From the NCBI RefSeq assembly GCF_025420585.1, contig NZ_JAOEGB010000034.1, forward strand, positions 1 to 64,000: DNA of 64,000 nt, in the 5' to 3' direction. The position numbers and the translations under genes are program-made. The DNA comes from Planotetraspora sp. A-T 1434. Its GTDB lineage: Bacteria > Actinomycetota > Actinomycetes > Streptosporangiales > Streptosporangiaceae. This document shows positions 46,664-55,517 of the stretch, in pieces (position 1 is the stretch's first letter; each line of letters begins with the position of its first letter). The notes under the pieces were generated by a model. The model searched no databases. It worked only from the letters and a program-made list of their open reading frames with translations, and was not told the DNA's origin.

Positions 46664-49399
46664 TCAGGTGGCGTCCAGGGTCAGCCGGGACGCGAGCTGT
46701 GCCCGCGACGTGATGTTGAGCTTGGGAAAGATGCGGTACAGATGCGAGCCGATCGTCCGCGGTGAGAGGTGGAGCCTTTCCCCGATCTCCCGGTTGGACA
46801 GCCCCTCGGCGGCGAGCCGGGCGATCTGCAGCTCCTGCGGCGACAGCGCCGGCGACCCGTCGTAGCTCGGCTGCTCGACGCGTTCGCCGGCGGCCCGGAG
46901 CTCGGCTTGGGCCTGCGCGGCCCAGGTGGTGGCGCCGATGAGGCCAAGCGTGGTCTGCGCCGCCCGCAGCGGTGTCCGGGCCTCGGTGGCGCGGCGCTGC
47001 CGGCGAAGCCAGGTGCCGTACGCGAGCTGGGTCTTCGCCTTGACGAAGGGCCACCGGGTCAGGTCCTTGCTCAGCGCCGTCAGGTAGAGCTCCTCGGCCT
47101 CGGCGTCGTCCGCGAGCACCGCGCGGGCGTACATCAGATGGACGTGCAGGAGCGGTGAGGTGGTGACGAGGGCGACCTCCTCCAGCTCGCCGATGATGAG
47201 CCGGGCCTCATCGCGATTGCCGCTGTGCGCCCCGGCCTCGGCCAGGAACATCACGCCGTCGAAGCACTCCCGCTGGTGGTAGCTGGGATCCGCGCGGTCG
47301 AACAGCCGACGCAGGGCCTCGTACGCCTCGGCGTACCTGCCGGTGGCGGCCCACGCGAGGCCCCTGGCGAGTTGCACGCAGGCCAGCAGGTCGTTGAGGC
47401 GCTGCTGGTTGGCGGCCGACTCCGCCGTGGCCGCCATTCGCAGCGCCTGGTCACTGTCGCCGCGTAAGGCGGCCGCGATGGCGTCCTGGACGAGCGAGCC
47501 GGTGGTCCAGAGCGGCTGCCCGGTCTCTCCGGCGACCCTGCGGCCGGCCTCCGCCACGGCGGCGGCCCGCTCCCAGTCGCCCAGCAGGAGGTGGTCGTTG
47601 ATCTGCATGGTCAGCACGTGTGAGAGCAGGCCGAGCCTGCCCTGCTCGCGCAGCATGGTCTCCGCCTTGCCCAGCAGTTCGGTCGCGCGCACCAGGTCGC
47701 CGGTCGCGTGTGCGGCCATGCCGAACAGCCGCAGCGCGTCGGCGTCGTTGCTCTCGTCCGAGGCGGCCCGCGACAGCATGCGGTCCACGGCGGTGCCGCG
47801 CAGCACGGGCTCGGCCACCGCCACCGCCGCGATGTAGCGCGGATCGGTCTCCCTGTCCCGGAGTCCCTCGGTGACGGCGACCACCCGAGCCCGCGCCTCC
47901 GGTCCGGTGTCCGCCCACCAGCAGCGCAGTGCCGCACCGAGCAGCAGGTTCAACGCCAGGTCGGTGTCGCCGGCGTGATCCGACCGTTCGGCGATGTCGC
48001 ACAGCTCGAAGACGCGTCCGGCGTCTCCCGGGACACCGTCGTTGAAGATCTCGCGGAGCCATTCCATCCTGGCCCAGTCGAGCTCCGACAGGGCGGTCTG
48101 CTCGGCGGCCCTGAGGAGCCTGTCGACCATGTCCACCTGGCCGAGCCCGAAGGCGTGCTCGCAGGCCAGGAGCAGCCGGCGACCGCGCCGGGCGGAGTCG
48201 GTGGTGAGCTGTGCGGCTCTCTCCAGGGCCCAGATGGCCGCGGTGACGGAGCCGCGCCGCAGCGAAACGGTGTGGCTCGCCTCCAGCTCGTCGGCGACGT
48301 CGTCGTCGGGTCCCACGATCGACTGGGCGCGGTGCCAGGTGCGCCGGTACGGCTCGCTCACCATGACGTCCGCCAGCGCGGCGTTCGCCGCCAACCGGCG
48401 CGCGAGCGTCTCGGACTGCACCACGGCGGATCTGACCAGGGGATGACGGAAGCGGACATGCGTACCCTCGATGTGGAGCAGTCCCGTCCTCGCGGCTCCG
48501 TCCAGGACGTCCACGGCGAGTTGCCGCCCGGACAGCAGGGAGGCGGCGGCGAGGATCTCCGGCAGTTCGTCTTCGTAGTCGACGGCGGCGATGAGGACGG
48601 CGTCACGCGCCGGTCCGGGAAGCTCCGCGATGCGGCCGGCGAACGCACGCTCCAGTTTGGCGGTGAGCGGGAGGAACGCCGGCAGGGACTCCGCACCCCG
48701 CTGTTTGGCCGCGCGCCACGCGGCGGGGAGCTCCGCCAGGGCGAGCGGGTTGCCGCGTGCGTCCCGCAGGATGCGCTCCCGGTCGGCGAGGCTCAGGTCG
48801 GCGGCGCTGACGGTCAGGACGTGCCGTGACGCGGAGTCGCCCAGCCCGTGCACCTCAACCTGGGGCAGGCCCGCGGTGACGAACGGCCCGGCGTGCCCGC
48901 TGCGCAGGGTGCCGATGATGATGATCGGGTCGGAGCTCACCCGGCGGGCGACGAAAGCCAGGGCCTCCTGGGTGGGATGGTCGAGCCACTGCACGTCGTC
49001 CACCGCGGCGAGGACGGGCCGCCGGGCCGCCGCCTCCGTCAGCAGGTTCAGCGCGGCCAGCGCGATCAGGAAAGCGTCGGGCGGTGGGCCGTCGTCGGCG
49101 CCGAACGCGGACAGCAGCGCTCTCCGCTGCGGCGCCGGCAGCGCTCCGGAGAGGCGCATGATCGGCCGCAGCAGCTGGTGCAGCCCGGCGAAGGGCAGCC
49201 GTGCCTCCGACTCCACGCCGGTGGTCTCCAAAACGTCGAGACCCGCCGCCAGGCCATCGCGGACGGCCGCGCGCAGGAGCGACGACTTCCCGATTCCGGC
49301 CTCGCCGGCGATGACCACCGCGCCGCCGGTGCCGGGGACCCGTTCGATGAGGTCCCGGAGTTGTTGTAGCTCGTCGTCACGTCCGATGAGTTCCGTCAC
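46664..49399 (-). CDS. LAL-type LuxR-family ATPase regulator 1
   Basis: Large ATP-binding LuxR regulator. An N-terminal NTPase has Walker A GEAGIGKSS (residues 32-40) and Walker B VLAAVDDVQWLD; a long TPR-like helical middle follows; the C-terminal GerE helix-turn-helix is intact (LSPQELQIARLAAEGLSNRE to SHLYRIFPKLNITSRAQLAS). 911 residues from GTG 49399, which has GAGGAG 7 nt upstream; GTG 49414 is too close to that site. It is a tandem paralogue of the next gene and lies 7 nt from dnaB's end. Confidence 0.92.
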   Translation of the reverse strand: MTELIGRDDELQQLRDLIERVPGTGGAVVIAGEAGIGKSSLLRAAVRDGLAAGLDVLETTGVESEARLPFAGLHQLLRPIMRLSGALPAPQRRALLSAFGADDGPPPDAFLIALAALNLLTEAAARRPVLAAVDDVQWLDHPTQEALAFVARRVSSDPIIIIGTLRSGHAGPFVTAGLPQVEVHGLGDSASRHVLTVSAADLSLADRERILRDARGNPLALAELPAAWRAAKQRGAESLPAFLPLTAKLERAFAGRIAELPGPARDAVLIAAVDYEDELPEILAAASLLSGRQLAVDVLDGAARTGLLHIEGTHVRFRHPLVRSAVVQSETLARRLAANAALADVMVSEPYRRTWHRAQSIVGPDDDVADELEASHTVSLRRGSVTAAIWALERAAQLTTDSARRGRRLLLACEHAFGLGQVDMVDRLLRAAEQTALSELDWARMEWLREIFNDGVPGDAGRVFELCDIAERSDHAGDTDLALNLLLGAALRCWWADTGPEARARVVAVTEGLRDRETDPRYIAAVAVAEPVLRGTAVDRMLSRAASDESNDADALRLFGMAAHATGDLVRATELLGKAETMLREQGRLGLLSHVLTMQINDHLLLGDWERAAAVAEAGRRVAGETGQPLWTTGSLVQDAIAAALRGDSDQALRMAATAESAANQQRLNDLLACVQLARGLAWAATGRYAEAYEALRRLFDRADPSYHQRECFDGVMFLAEAGAHSGNRDEARLIIGELEEVALVTTSPLLHVHLMYARAVLADDAEAEELYLTALSKDLTRWPFVKAKTQLAYGTWLRRQRRATEARTPLRAAQTTLGLIGATTWAAQAQAELRAAGERVEQPSYDGSPALSPQELQIARLAAEGLSNREIGERLHLSPRTIGSHLYRIFPKLNITSRAQLASRLTLDAT

Positions 49400-49453
49400 G
49401 TTACGTCTCCTCACGTTCAGGAGTCGTGCGAAGCGAGCCCAGGAGGAGGAGTG

Positions 49454-52141
49454 TCATGTTATGTCACTTTCCTCGCGAATCTTTCGACGGTACAGCCTCA
49501 CGATGTCCGGCGAAAGGTAGAGCTGCCGCGCTATCTCGTCGTCCGGTAGGCCCTGGGCGACGAAGACGGCGATCTGCCGTTCCCGCACCGGGCCGCCTGC
49601 TTCTCCGGCCGGCCAGGAGATCTCCGCGCCCGCCGCGTGGAGTTCGATCCGGGCCTCGTCGGCCCAGGTCGCCGCGCCGATCCCGTCCAGAGCGGTCTGC
49701 GCCGCCCGCAGGAACGAACGGGCCTGGGCGAGCCGCCGGTGGCGTCGCAACCACCCGCCGTACGCCAGCTTGATCTTCGCCCTGGCGAAGGGCCAGCGGG
49801 ACAGGTCCTGCTGGAGCGCCAGCAGGTAGAGGTTCTCCGCCTCCTGATCGTCGGCGAGCACCGCCCGCGCGTACAGCAGGTTGACGTGCAGGATCGGCGA
49901 GGGCGTGACGAGGGCGACGTCTTCGAGGTCGGCCAGCACCTCACGGGCGTCCTCGCGGTGACCGGCGCGTTGTCCCGCGTCGGCGAGGAACATCACGCCG
50001 GTGAACCGTTCCCGCTGGTGGAAGCTCGGATCGGCCGGGTCGAAGGCGCGCCTCAGCGCCTGGTAGGCGTCCCGGTCGCGGCCCGCCGCGAGCCACGCGG
50101 CGCCCCGCGCGAGCTGCACGCAGGACAGCAGGTCGTTGAGCTTCCGGCGCCCGGCCTCGAGCTCCGCCTCGGTGGCGAGTCGCAGCGCCTCCTCCGCGTT
50201 GCCAAGGTAGGCGTTCAGCACCGAGTCGCAGACGAGCGTGCCGGTTCGCCAGATCGGCTGTCCGGTCTCGACGGCCAGGCGCTCGCCCTCTTCGGCCGCG
50301 GCGGCCGCTCGCTCCAGGTGTCCGAGGACGACGCGGACCATGACCTGCATGCTGAGCACGTGGGACAGCAGCCCGAGGCGGCCCTGCTCCCGCAGCGCCA
50401 CCTCCGACCGCCCGAGGAGGTCGGCGGCGAGGACCTCGTGGCCGACCGCGTGCGCGGCCATCCCCAGCAGGCGCAGGGTGTCGGCGTTGTCGACCTCATC
50501 GACGGCGATCCCCGCCAGGGCGGTCATCACGGCCTCGCCGCGGAGCACCGGCTCGGCCACCCCCAGGGTCGCGACATGCCGCGGGTCGTGCGCCGTCTCC
50601 GGCATCCGCTCGGTGACGGTGACCACCCGGGCGCGCGCCTCCGGTCCGGTGTCCGCCCACCAGCACCGCAGAGCGGCGCCGAGCAGCAGGTTCAGGGCGA
50701 GATCCAGGTCGCCGGCCTCGGCCGAGCGCACGGCGATGTCGGAAAGCTCGATCACCCGCCGCCCGTCTCCGGGGATGCCGTCGTTGAAGATCTCGCGGAG
50801 CCATTCCATCCGGGCCCGGTCGAGGTCGGACAGGTTGGTCCGGGCGGCCGCCTGAAGCAGTTGCTCGACGATGTCGACGCGGCCCAGCCCGAAGGCGTGC
50901 TCGGCCGCCACGAGAAGCCGGTGCCCGCGCCGGGCGGAGCCGCTGGTCAGCTGGGCGGACCGCTCCAGGTCTCCGATCGCCGACATCACCGCGCCCCTGC
51001 TCAGCGCTACCGAGGCGTTTGCCTCCAGGTCGTCGGCGATGTGGTCGTCGGGGCCGATGATGGACTGGGCGCGGTGCCAGGTGCGCCGGTACGGCTCGTC
51101 CCCCAGGATGTCGGCCAGCGCCGCGTTGGCCGCCTGGAGCCGCACGAGGGTCTCCGCCTGCAGGACTCCGGAGCGCATGAGCGGATGCCGGAACTCGACG
51201 CGTCCCTCGGTGAGGTAGATCAGTCCCGCCGCCTCGGCCGGGCCGAAGACCTCCCGGGAGGCGTCGCTCCCACGCAGGACCGAGGTCGCGGCGAGGATCT
51301 CGGTCAGGTCGCTGGTGGAGTCGACGGTCGTGATGAGCAGGGCGTCCCTGGTCGGCGGCGGCAGCTCGGCGATCCGGCCCGCGAACGCCCGTTCGAGCCG
51401 GTTGGACAGGCTCGACGGCCGCAGCCCGGCGGCCTGGACGTGGGATCCGCGTGAGGCGCTCGGCAACTCCAGCAGTGCCAGAGGGTTGCCGAGCGCCTCG
51501 CGCCGGATGCGCAGCCGTTCGCCGGCGCTCAGATTGGGGGCGTGCGCCGAAAGGATCGCCGTCGCGGCGTCGTCGTCCACGCCCTCCACCGTGAGCTGGG
51601 GGAATCCGGCGTTCAGGAAGGGCCCGGAATGGCCGGTGCGCATCGCTCCGATGATCAGGACGGGGCTCTCGTCCACCCGGTGGCCGGCGAACGTGAGGGC
51701 CTCATGCGTCTGCGGGTCGAGCCACTGCACGTCGTCGGCGAGGATGGCGATCGGCTGGTCCGCGGCGGCGGCGGCCAGCAGGTTGACCGCCGCCAGCGCG
51801 ATGAGGAAGGGCTCGGGCCGAGGGCCCTCGGCGAGCCCGAAAGCGGACAGAAGCGCGTCGCGCTGACCGGCGGGCAGCCGGGTGACGGAGGGCAGCAACG
51901 GCCGCAGGAGCTGGTGCAGCCCGGCGAACGGCAGCGTCGTCTCGCATTCCACGCCGACCACGCTGAGCACGCGGTAGCCGTGGGCGCGCGCCCTGGACTC
52001 CGCCGTGCTCAGCAGGGCCGACTTGCCGATGCCGGGGTCGCCGAGCAGCAGCAGGACCGCTCCGCGCGGCGGCGTACGATCGATGATCTCGGTCAGCACC
52101 TCGATCTCTCGCTGCCTGCCGACGAGCACCCCTGTGGGCAT
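49454..52141 (-). CDS. LAL-type regulator 2 with decayed C-terminal HTH
   Basis: 895-residue paralogue of the downstream LAL gene; both share EPYRRTWHRAQSI-GPDD, ARMEWLREIFNDG and LNLLLGAALRCWWADTG. Walker A GDPGIGKSAL is intact. The C-terminal HTH retains RERQIAVFVAQGLPDDEIAR and LSPDIV but the last helix differs (RLYRRKIREESDIT), lacking the usual KLGVxSRAEL end, so DNA binding is doubtful. ATG 52141 follows GAGGAA by 5 nt; the reading from 52222 overlaps the padR stop. Probably cotranscribed with padR and LAL 1. Confidence 0.88.
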   Translation of the reverse strand: MPTGVLVGRQREIEVLTEIIDRTPPRGAVLLLLGDPGIGKSALLSTAESRARAHGYRVLSVVGVECETTLPFAGLHQLLRPLLPSVTRLPAGQRDALLSAFGLAEGPRPEPFLIALAAVNLLAAAAADQPIAILADDVQWLDPQTHEALTFAGHRVDESPVLIIGAMRTGHSGPFLNAGFPQLTVEGVDDDAATAILSAHAPNLSAGERLRIRREALGNPLALLELPSASRGSHVQAAGLRPSSLSNRLERAFAGRIAELPPPTRDALLITTVDSTSDLTEILAATSVLRGSDASREVFGPAEAAGLIYLTEGRVEFRHPLMRSGVLQAETLVRLQAANAALADILGDEPYRRTWHRAQSIIGPDDHIADDLEANASVALSRGAVMSAIGDLERSAQLTSGSARRGHRLLVAAEHAFGLGRVDIVEQLLQAAARTNLSDLDRARMEWLREIFNDGIPGDGRRVIELSDIAVRSAEAGDLDLALNLLLGAALRCWWADTGPEARARVVTVTERMPETAHDPRHVATLGVAEPVLRGEAVMTALAGIAVDEVDNADTLRLLGMAAHAVGHEVLAADLLGRSEVALREQGRLGLLSHVLSMQVMVRVVLGHLERAAAAAEEGERLAVETGQPIWRTGTLVCDSVLNAYLGNAEEALRLATEAELEAGRRKLNDLLSCVQLARGAAWLAAGRDRDAYQALRRAFDPADPSFHQRERFTGVMFLADAGQRAGHREDAREVLADLEDVALVTPSPILHVNLLYARAVLADDQEAENLYLLALQQDLSRWPFARAKIKLAYGGWLRRHRRLAQARSFLRAAQTALDGIGAATWADEARIELHAAGAEISWPAGEAGGPVRERQIAVFVAQGLPDDEIARQLYLSPDIVRLYRRKIREESDIT

Positions 52142-52214
52142 TGGTTCCTCTTCCGAGTGTTCTGGTGCACACGACATTAGAGAAACCACGACGGACCGGC
52201 TTGAGTCAGTTGAC

Positions 52215-52790
52215 TCAATCACCCGACCCGAAAAGACGCGGATCGGTCGGCACGGGGTTGAATGTCCGTCCGCCCAGGGCGGTGACCTGACCGGCGGCCC
52301 ATTCGGCCCACTCGCGCTGCATGGCGGTGAAGCGCAGGCCCCATTCGAGGGCGAGGCTGCCGTAGACCGACAGGGCGTCCTCGCCCTGGCTCACGGTCTC
52401 CCGCAACTCGAGCAGCTCCTCGTGGTCCTGCGCCGCCTCGGCGGCCTGCCGTTCCAGGTAGTCGTGGGCCTGGGCCGGGTCGAGCCGGTCGAGGAAGAAC
52501 ACACGCAGCAGCATGTCGATGCGCCTGACCGGCTTCGGCTCGACGTCGGTCAGCCAGTGGCGCAGCTCTGCCAGCCCTTCGTCGGTGATCGCGTACTCCT
52601 TGCGGCCACGCGGCCCCTCCGCGGCGGCCTTCACCAGACCGGCGTTCGCCAGGCGACTGAGCTCCGCGTAGACCTGGCTCTGGGTGGCGGGCCAGACGTT
52701 CGCCAGGGAGATCTCGAAGAGTTTCAGCAGGTCGTAGCCGCTGGCCGGGCCGGCGGCCAGCAGACCCAGCATGGCGTGACGGAGGCTCAT
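52215..52790 (-). CDS. PadR-family transcriptional regulator
   Basis: 191-residue PadR with winged-helix N-terminus (MSLRHAMLGLLAAGPASGYD, QSQVYAELSRLANAGLVKA, GRKEYAITDEGLAELRHWL) and a C-terminal helical dimerisation domain (Vir_act_alpha_C-like, about 100-175). I use ATG 52790; an upstream in-frame reading to 52820 lies inside the inverted repeat. It is divergent from the membrane protein-oxygenase pair across a long inverted repeat, its likely operator. Confidence 0.88.
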   Translation of the reverse strand: MSLRHAMLGLLAAGPASGYDLLKLFEISLANVWPATQSQVYAELSRLANAGLVKAAAEGPRGRKEYAITDEGLAELRHWLTDVEPKPVRRIDMLLRVFFLDRLDPAQAHDYLERQAAEAAQDHEELLELRETVSQGEDALSVYGSLALEWGLRFTAMQREWAEWAAGQVTALGGRTFNPVPTDPRLFGSGD

Positions 52791-52802
52791 GGCATGGATC
52801 CT

Positions 52803-52865
52803 ACATTCCTGTATTGACATGTCGCCAGTAGTGGTTCTACGTTCGACATGTCAGTATTGGAATGT
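52803..52865. promoter_or_regulatory. 21-bp imperfect inverted repeat operator
   Basis: 52803-52823 and 52845-52865 are inverted copies matching at 18 of 21 positions, each containing GACATGTC (52816-52823 and 52845-52852) and an outer ACATTCC. They flank 21 bp in the divergent promoter region of padR and the 52882 gene. Confidence 0.7.
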
Positions 52866-52881
52866 CTGAACCGGAGCTTCC

Positions 52882-53439
52882 GTGATCCGCTACGTCCGCA
52901 CCTTCCTCCCCTGGATCGCCTTCGCCGTGCTCAGCACGAACGGCGAGTCCCGGTACGGCGCGGTCACCGGACTGGCCCTCTCCGCCGTGCTCCTGGCGGC
53001 CGACCGCCGGGCCGGGCGCGGATGGGACGAGCTGGTGATCGAGGTCAGCTCGGGGCTGTTCTTCGCGGGGCTCGTCATCGCCGCCTTCACGATCTCCCCG
53101 GCGCCCTTGGGTGAGTACGGCCCGGCCGCCTCGGTCGGCTGGCTGGCGATCACCGCCTGGCTGTCGCTGGCCATCCGCCGGCCCTTCACGCTCGGCATCG
53201 CCCGTGGCCAGACTCCTCCGGAGGTGCACGGCACCCCGCTGTTCTACCGGGTCAACGCCATCATCACCGCCGTGTGGGCGGCCGCCTTCACGCTGAACGC
53301 CGCCGGCCTCGCCGTGTTGTTCGCCGTGGCGCCCCACGCCACCGCCGCCATCGTCTCGGTCAAGATCTGCGGCTTCGCCCTGCCCGCCCTCTTCACCGTC
53401 CAGTACCCCAAGATCGTCCGAGCCCGCTACGCCGCCTGA
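52882..53439 (+). CDS. Membrane protein of unknown function
   Basis: 185 residues with about five hydrophobic segments, beginning FLPWIAFAVLSTNGESRYG. I recognise no family. GTG 52882 has a weak upstream GGAGC. The stop is 13 nt before the carotenoid oxygenase gene, so the two form an operon opposite padR. Possible roles include a partner for the oxygenase's apolar substrate; this is only inference from position. Confidence 0.75.
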   Translation: MIRYVRTFLPWIAFAVLSTNGESRYGAVTGLALSAVLLAADRRAGRGWDELVIEVSSGLFFAGLVIAAFTISPAPLGEYGPAASVGWLAITAWLSLAIRRPFTLGIARGQTPPEVHGTPLFYRVNAIITAVWAAAFTLNAAGLAVLFAVAPHATAAIVSVKICGFALPALFTVQYPKIVRARYAA

Positions 53440-53452
53440 CAGGAGATGTCCG

Positions 53453-54769
53453 ATGTCCTCCTACTACCTGACCGGCCGGTTCGCCCCGGTCCCGGATGAG
53501 ATCGACGCCCTTGACCTGCCCGTTACCGGATCGCTGCCGCCCGAGCTGAGCGGCCGCTACTTCCGCAACGGCCCCAACCCGCTGGCCGGCCAGGACCCGG
53601 GTCACTGGTTCATCGGACATGGCATGATCCACGGCATCCGGCTCAGGGACGGCCGCGCCGAGTGGTACCGCAACCGGTGGGTCCGCACGCGGAGCCTGGA
53701 GGGCGCCGAGTTCGTCGGGCCGAACGGCGTCGACCTGACCGCGGTGCGCGCCAACACCCACGTCATCCACCACGCCGGACGGATCCTCGCGCTGGTCGAG
53801 AACGGCCTGCCGTACGAGATGACGGGCGAGCTGGAGACGGTCGGGCCGTGCGACTTCGGGGGCAGGCTGACCACGGCGATGACGGCCCACCCCAAGGAGG
53901 ACCCGATCACGGGTGAGCTGCACTTCTTCGGGTACGGCTTGGCCGCGCCGTACCTGACCTATCACCGCCTGTCGGCGAGCGGGGAGCTGGTGGAGAGCCG
54001 GGAGATCCCCGTCCCGGGGCCGACCATGATGCACGACTTCGCGATCACCCGGAGCGCCGTGGTGTGGCTGGACCTGCCGGTGGTGTTCGACCTGAGGCTG
54101 GCCGGGCGCGGCCTGCCGTACCGCTGGGACGACTCCTACGGCGCGCGCCTCGGGGTCATGCCGCGAAACGGCGGGGAGGTGCGGTGGTTCGACATCGACC
54201 CCTGCTATGTGTTCCACGTCGGCAACGCCCGGGAGGACGAGCACGGGCGCGTCGTCCTCGACGGCATCCGCTACTCGCCGGGGGCGTTCACCGCGCTGTG
54301 GCCGCGGATCGGGGGGAGCGTCAACCCGGCCGCCGAGACCGGAGGGTCCGGCCTGTACCGCTGGGTGCTCGACCCCGCCACAGGCGCCGTCGGGGAGGAG
54401 CGGCTCGACGACCGCGATGTCGAGTTCCCCACGATCAACGACAGGTACACCGGCCTGGGCAACCGCTATGTCTACACCGCGGGCGCCGACGCGATCGTGA
54501 AGTACGACACCGTGACGGGCGGGAGCCAGTCCCACGGCACGGGGGAGGCGTCGCCGGGTGAGGCGGTGTTCGTGCCCGCCGGTCCCGGCTCGGGCCCCGG
54601 TTCCGATTGCGGCGCCGAGGACGAGGGCTGGCTGCTGTCGATCGTCGGTACGGACCACGGGGCCGAGCTGCTCGTCCTCGACGCGTCGGACCTCAAGGAG
54701 GTCGCGTCCGTACGGCTCCCGCGCCGCGTCCCGGCGGGCTTTCACGGGTCGTGGATCCCCGGCGACTGA
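53453..54769 (+). CDS. Carotenoid/apocarotenoid cleavage oxygenase family protein
   Basis: Non-heme iron dioxygenase of the seven-bladed propeller family that cleaves carotenoid or stilbene double bonds. The four iron-ligand histidine regions are visible: MTAHPKEDP, TMMHDFAITRS, CYVFHVGNA and near the end GFHGSWIP. 438 residues is typical. ATG 53453 follows AGGAGA. Substrate unknown; no carotenoid synthesis genes lie in the window, though idi is 25 kb away. Confidence 0.9.
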   Translation: MSSYYLTGRFAPVPDEIDALDLPVTGSLPPELSGRYFRNGPNPLAGQDPGHWFIGHGMIHGIRLRDGRAEWYRNRWVRTRSLEGAEFVGPNGVDLTAVRANTHVIHHAGRILALVENGLPYEMTGELETVGPCDFGGRLTTAMTAHPKEDPITGELHFFGYGLAAPYLTYHRLSASGELVESREIPVPGPTMMHDFAITRSAVVWLDLPVVFDLRLAGRGLPYRWDDSYGARLGVMPRNGGEVRWFDIDPCYVFHVGNAREDEHGRVVLDGIRYSPGAFTALWPRIGGSVNPAAETGGSGLYRWVLDPATGAVGEERLDDRDVEFPTINDRYTGLGNRYVYTAGADAIVKYDTVTGGSQSHGTGEASPGEAVFVPAGPGSGPGSDCGAEDEGWLLSIVGTDHGAELLVLDASDLKEVASVRLPRRVPAGFHGSWIPGD

Positions 54770-54841
54770 GACCTGTGCCAACTCCAGTGCCCTTGCCGGC
54801 ATCTAACCTCGGGAGCCGGTCCGACACGACGGGGTGATCAC

Positions 54842-55290
54842 ATGGCATTGGCGTCCGCTCTGCTGCCCGGAGACCCTCCACGTCTGGGGATTTCTGGCTG
54901 GCCGGACGCCTCGGTGCCGGAGGGCAGGGGGTCGTCTACGAGGCCTACGACAGCGAGGGCAGGCGGGTCGCCGTCAAGGTGCTCCACGGCGACGCGGCCA
55001 GCGACCCCGATCTGCGGGCTCAGCTGGGCAAGGAGGCCGCGGCGTCGCAGCGGGTGGCCTCCTTCTGCACCGCCCCCGTTCTCGCCGCGGTCCTGGACGG
55101 TCCCAAGCCGTACATCGTCAGCGAGTACGTCGAGGGGCCCAGCCTGCGCCGGGCGGTCCTGGACGGCCGCTTCCTCGCCGTGGCGGCCGGCCGGACCGTA
55201 CGGGTGTGGGACACGACCACGGGCAGGGCGACGGGGGCGCGGTTCGGCCTGGCCGATCCCGACGTGTACGACGAAGTCGACTTCGGGCTG
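54842..55290 (+). pseudogene. Fragment of Ser/Thr kinase-WD40 gene, frameshifted and internally deleted
   Basis: ATG 54842 begins like a kinase gene, but a G-run (54886-54889) seems one base short, shifting frame. From 54889 a different frame reads DFWLAGRLGAGGQGVVYEAY and RRVAVKVLHGDA: a kinase N-lobe with glycine loop and VAVK lysine. It continues to VEGPSLRRAVLDGR (55170) and then jumps to LAVAAGRTVRVWDTTTGRAT, a WD40 repeat, so the catalytic lobe is missing. GACGGCCGC (55162-55170) encodes DGR in both segments and could be the deletion joint. The reading then runs into an opposed ABC fragment. Confidence 0.78.
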
Positions 55291-55385
55291 AAGATCTCGC
55301 CCTCCTCGACGGAGAACGAGACATCCTCGACCGCCACCCGCGTGCCGTACGTCCTGCGGAGGTTTCGCACCGTGATGATTGCCAT
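55290..55385 (-). pseudogene. ABC transporter ATPase N-terminal remnant
   Basis: Starting at ATG 55385 on the minus strand the translation is MAIITVRNLRRTYGTRVAVE then DVSFSVEEGEIF (32 residues), the classic start of an ABC exporter ATPase. It breaks exactly where the Walker A (G-x-x-GxGK) would follow, and the DNA beyond 55290 belongs to the kinase-WD40 remnant. It is divergent from the histidine kinase gene at 55518, a usual place for an ABC exporter controlled by such a system. Confidence 0.72.
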
Positions 55386-55517
55386 GCCGATGACGCTAGG
55401 GATCGGGGGAAGCGCGGGGAATGCGGCTGAAGACCCACTGGGGGTGCACCTGGCCCCACCCCGATCGGGTGTCCGCGCCCACTGTGCGACCCACCCGTCC
55501 CGTTCCAGACTGGGCGC

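Noticed and set aside
49399-49456. 18-codon ORF (MTLLLLGSLR) between the two LAL genes overlapping the LAL 2 stop
   Set aside because: It could be a leader peptide before LAL 1, but it is very short and nothing shows conservation, so it is not annotated.
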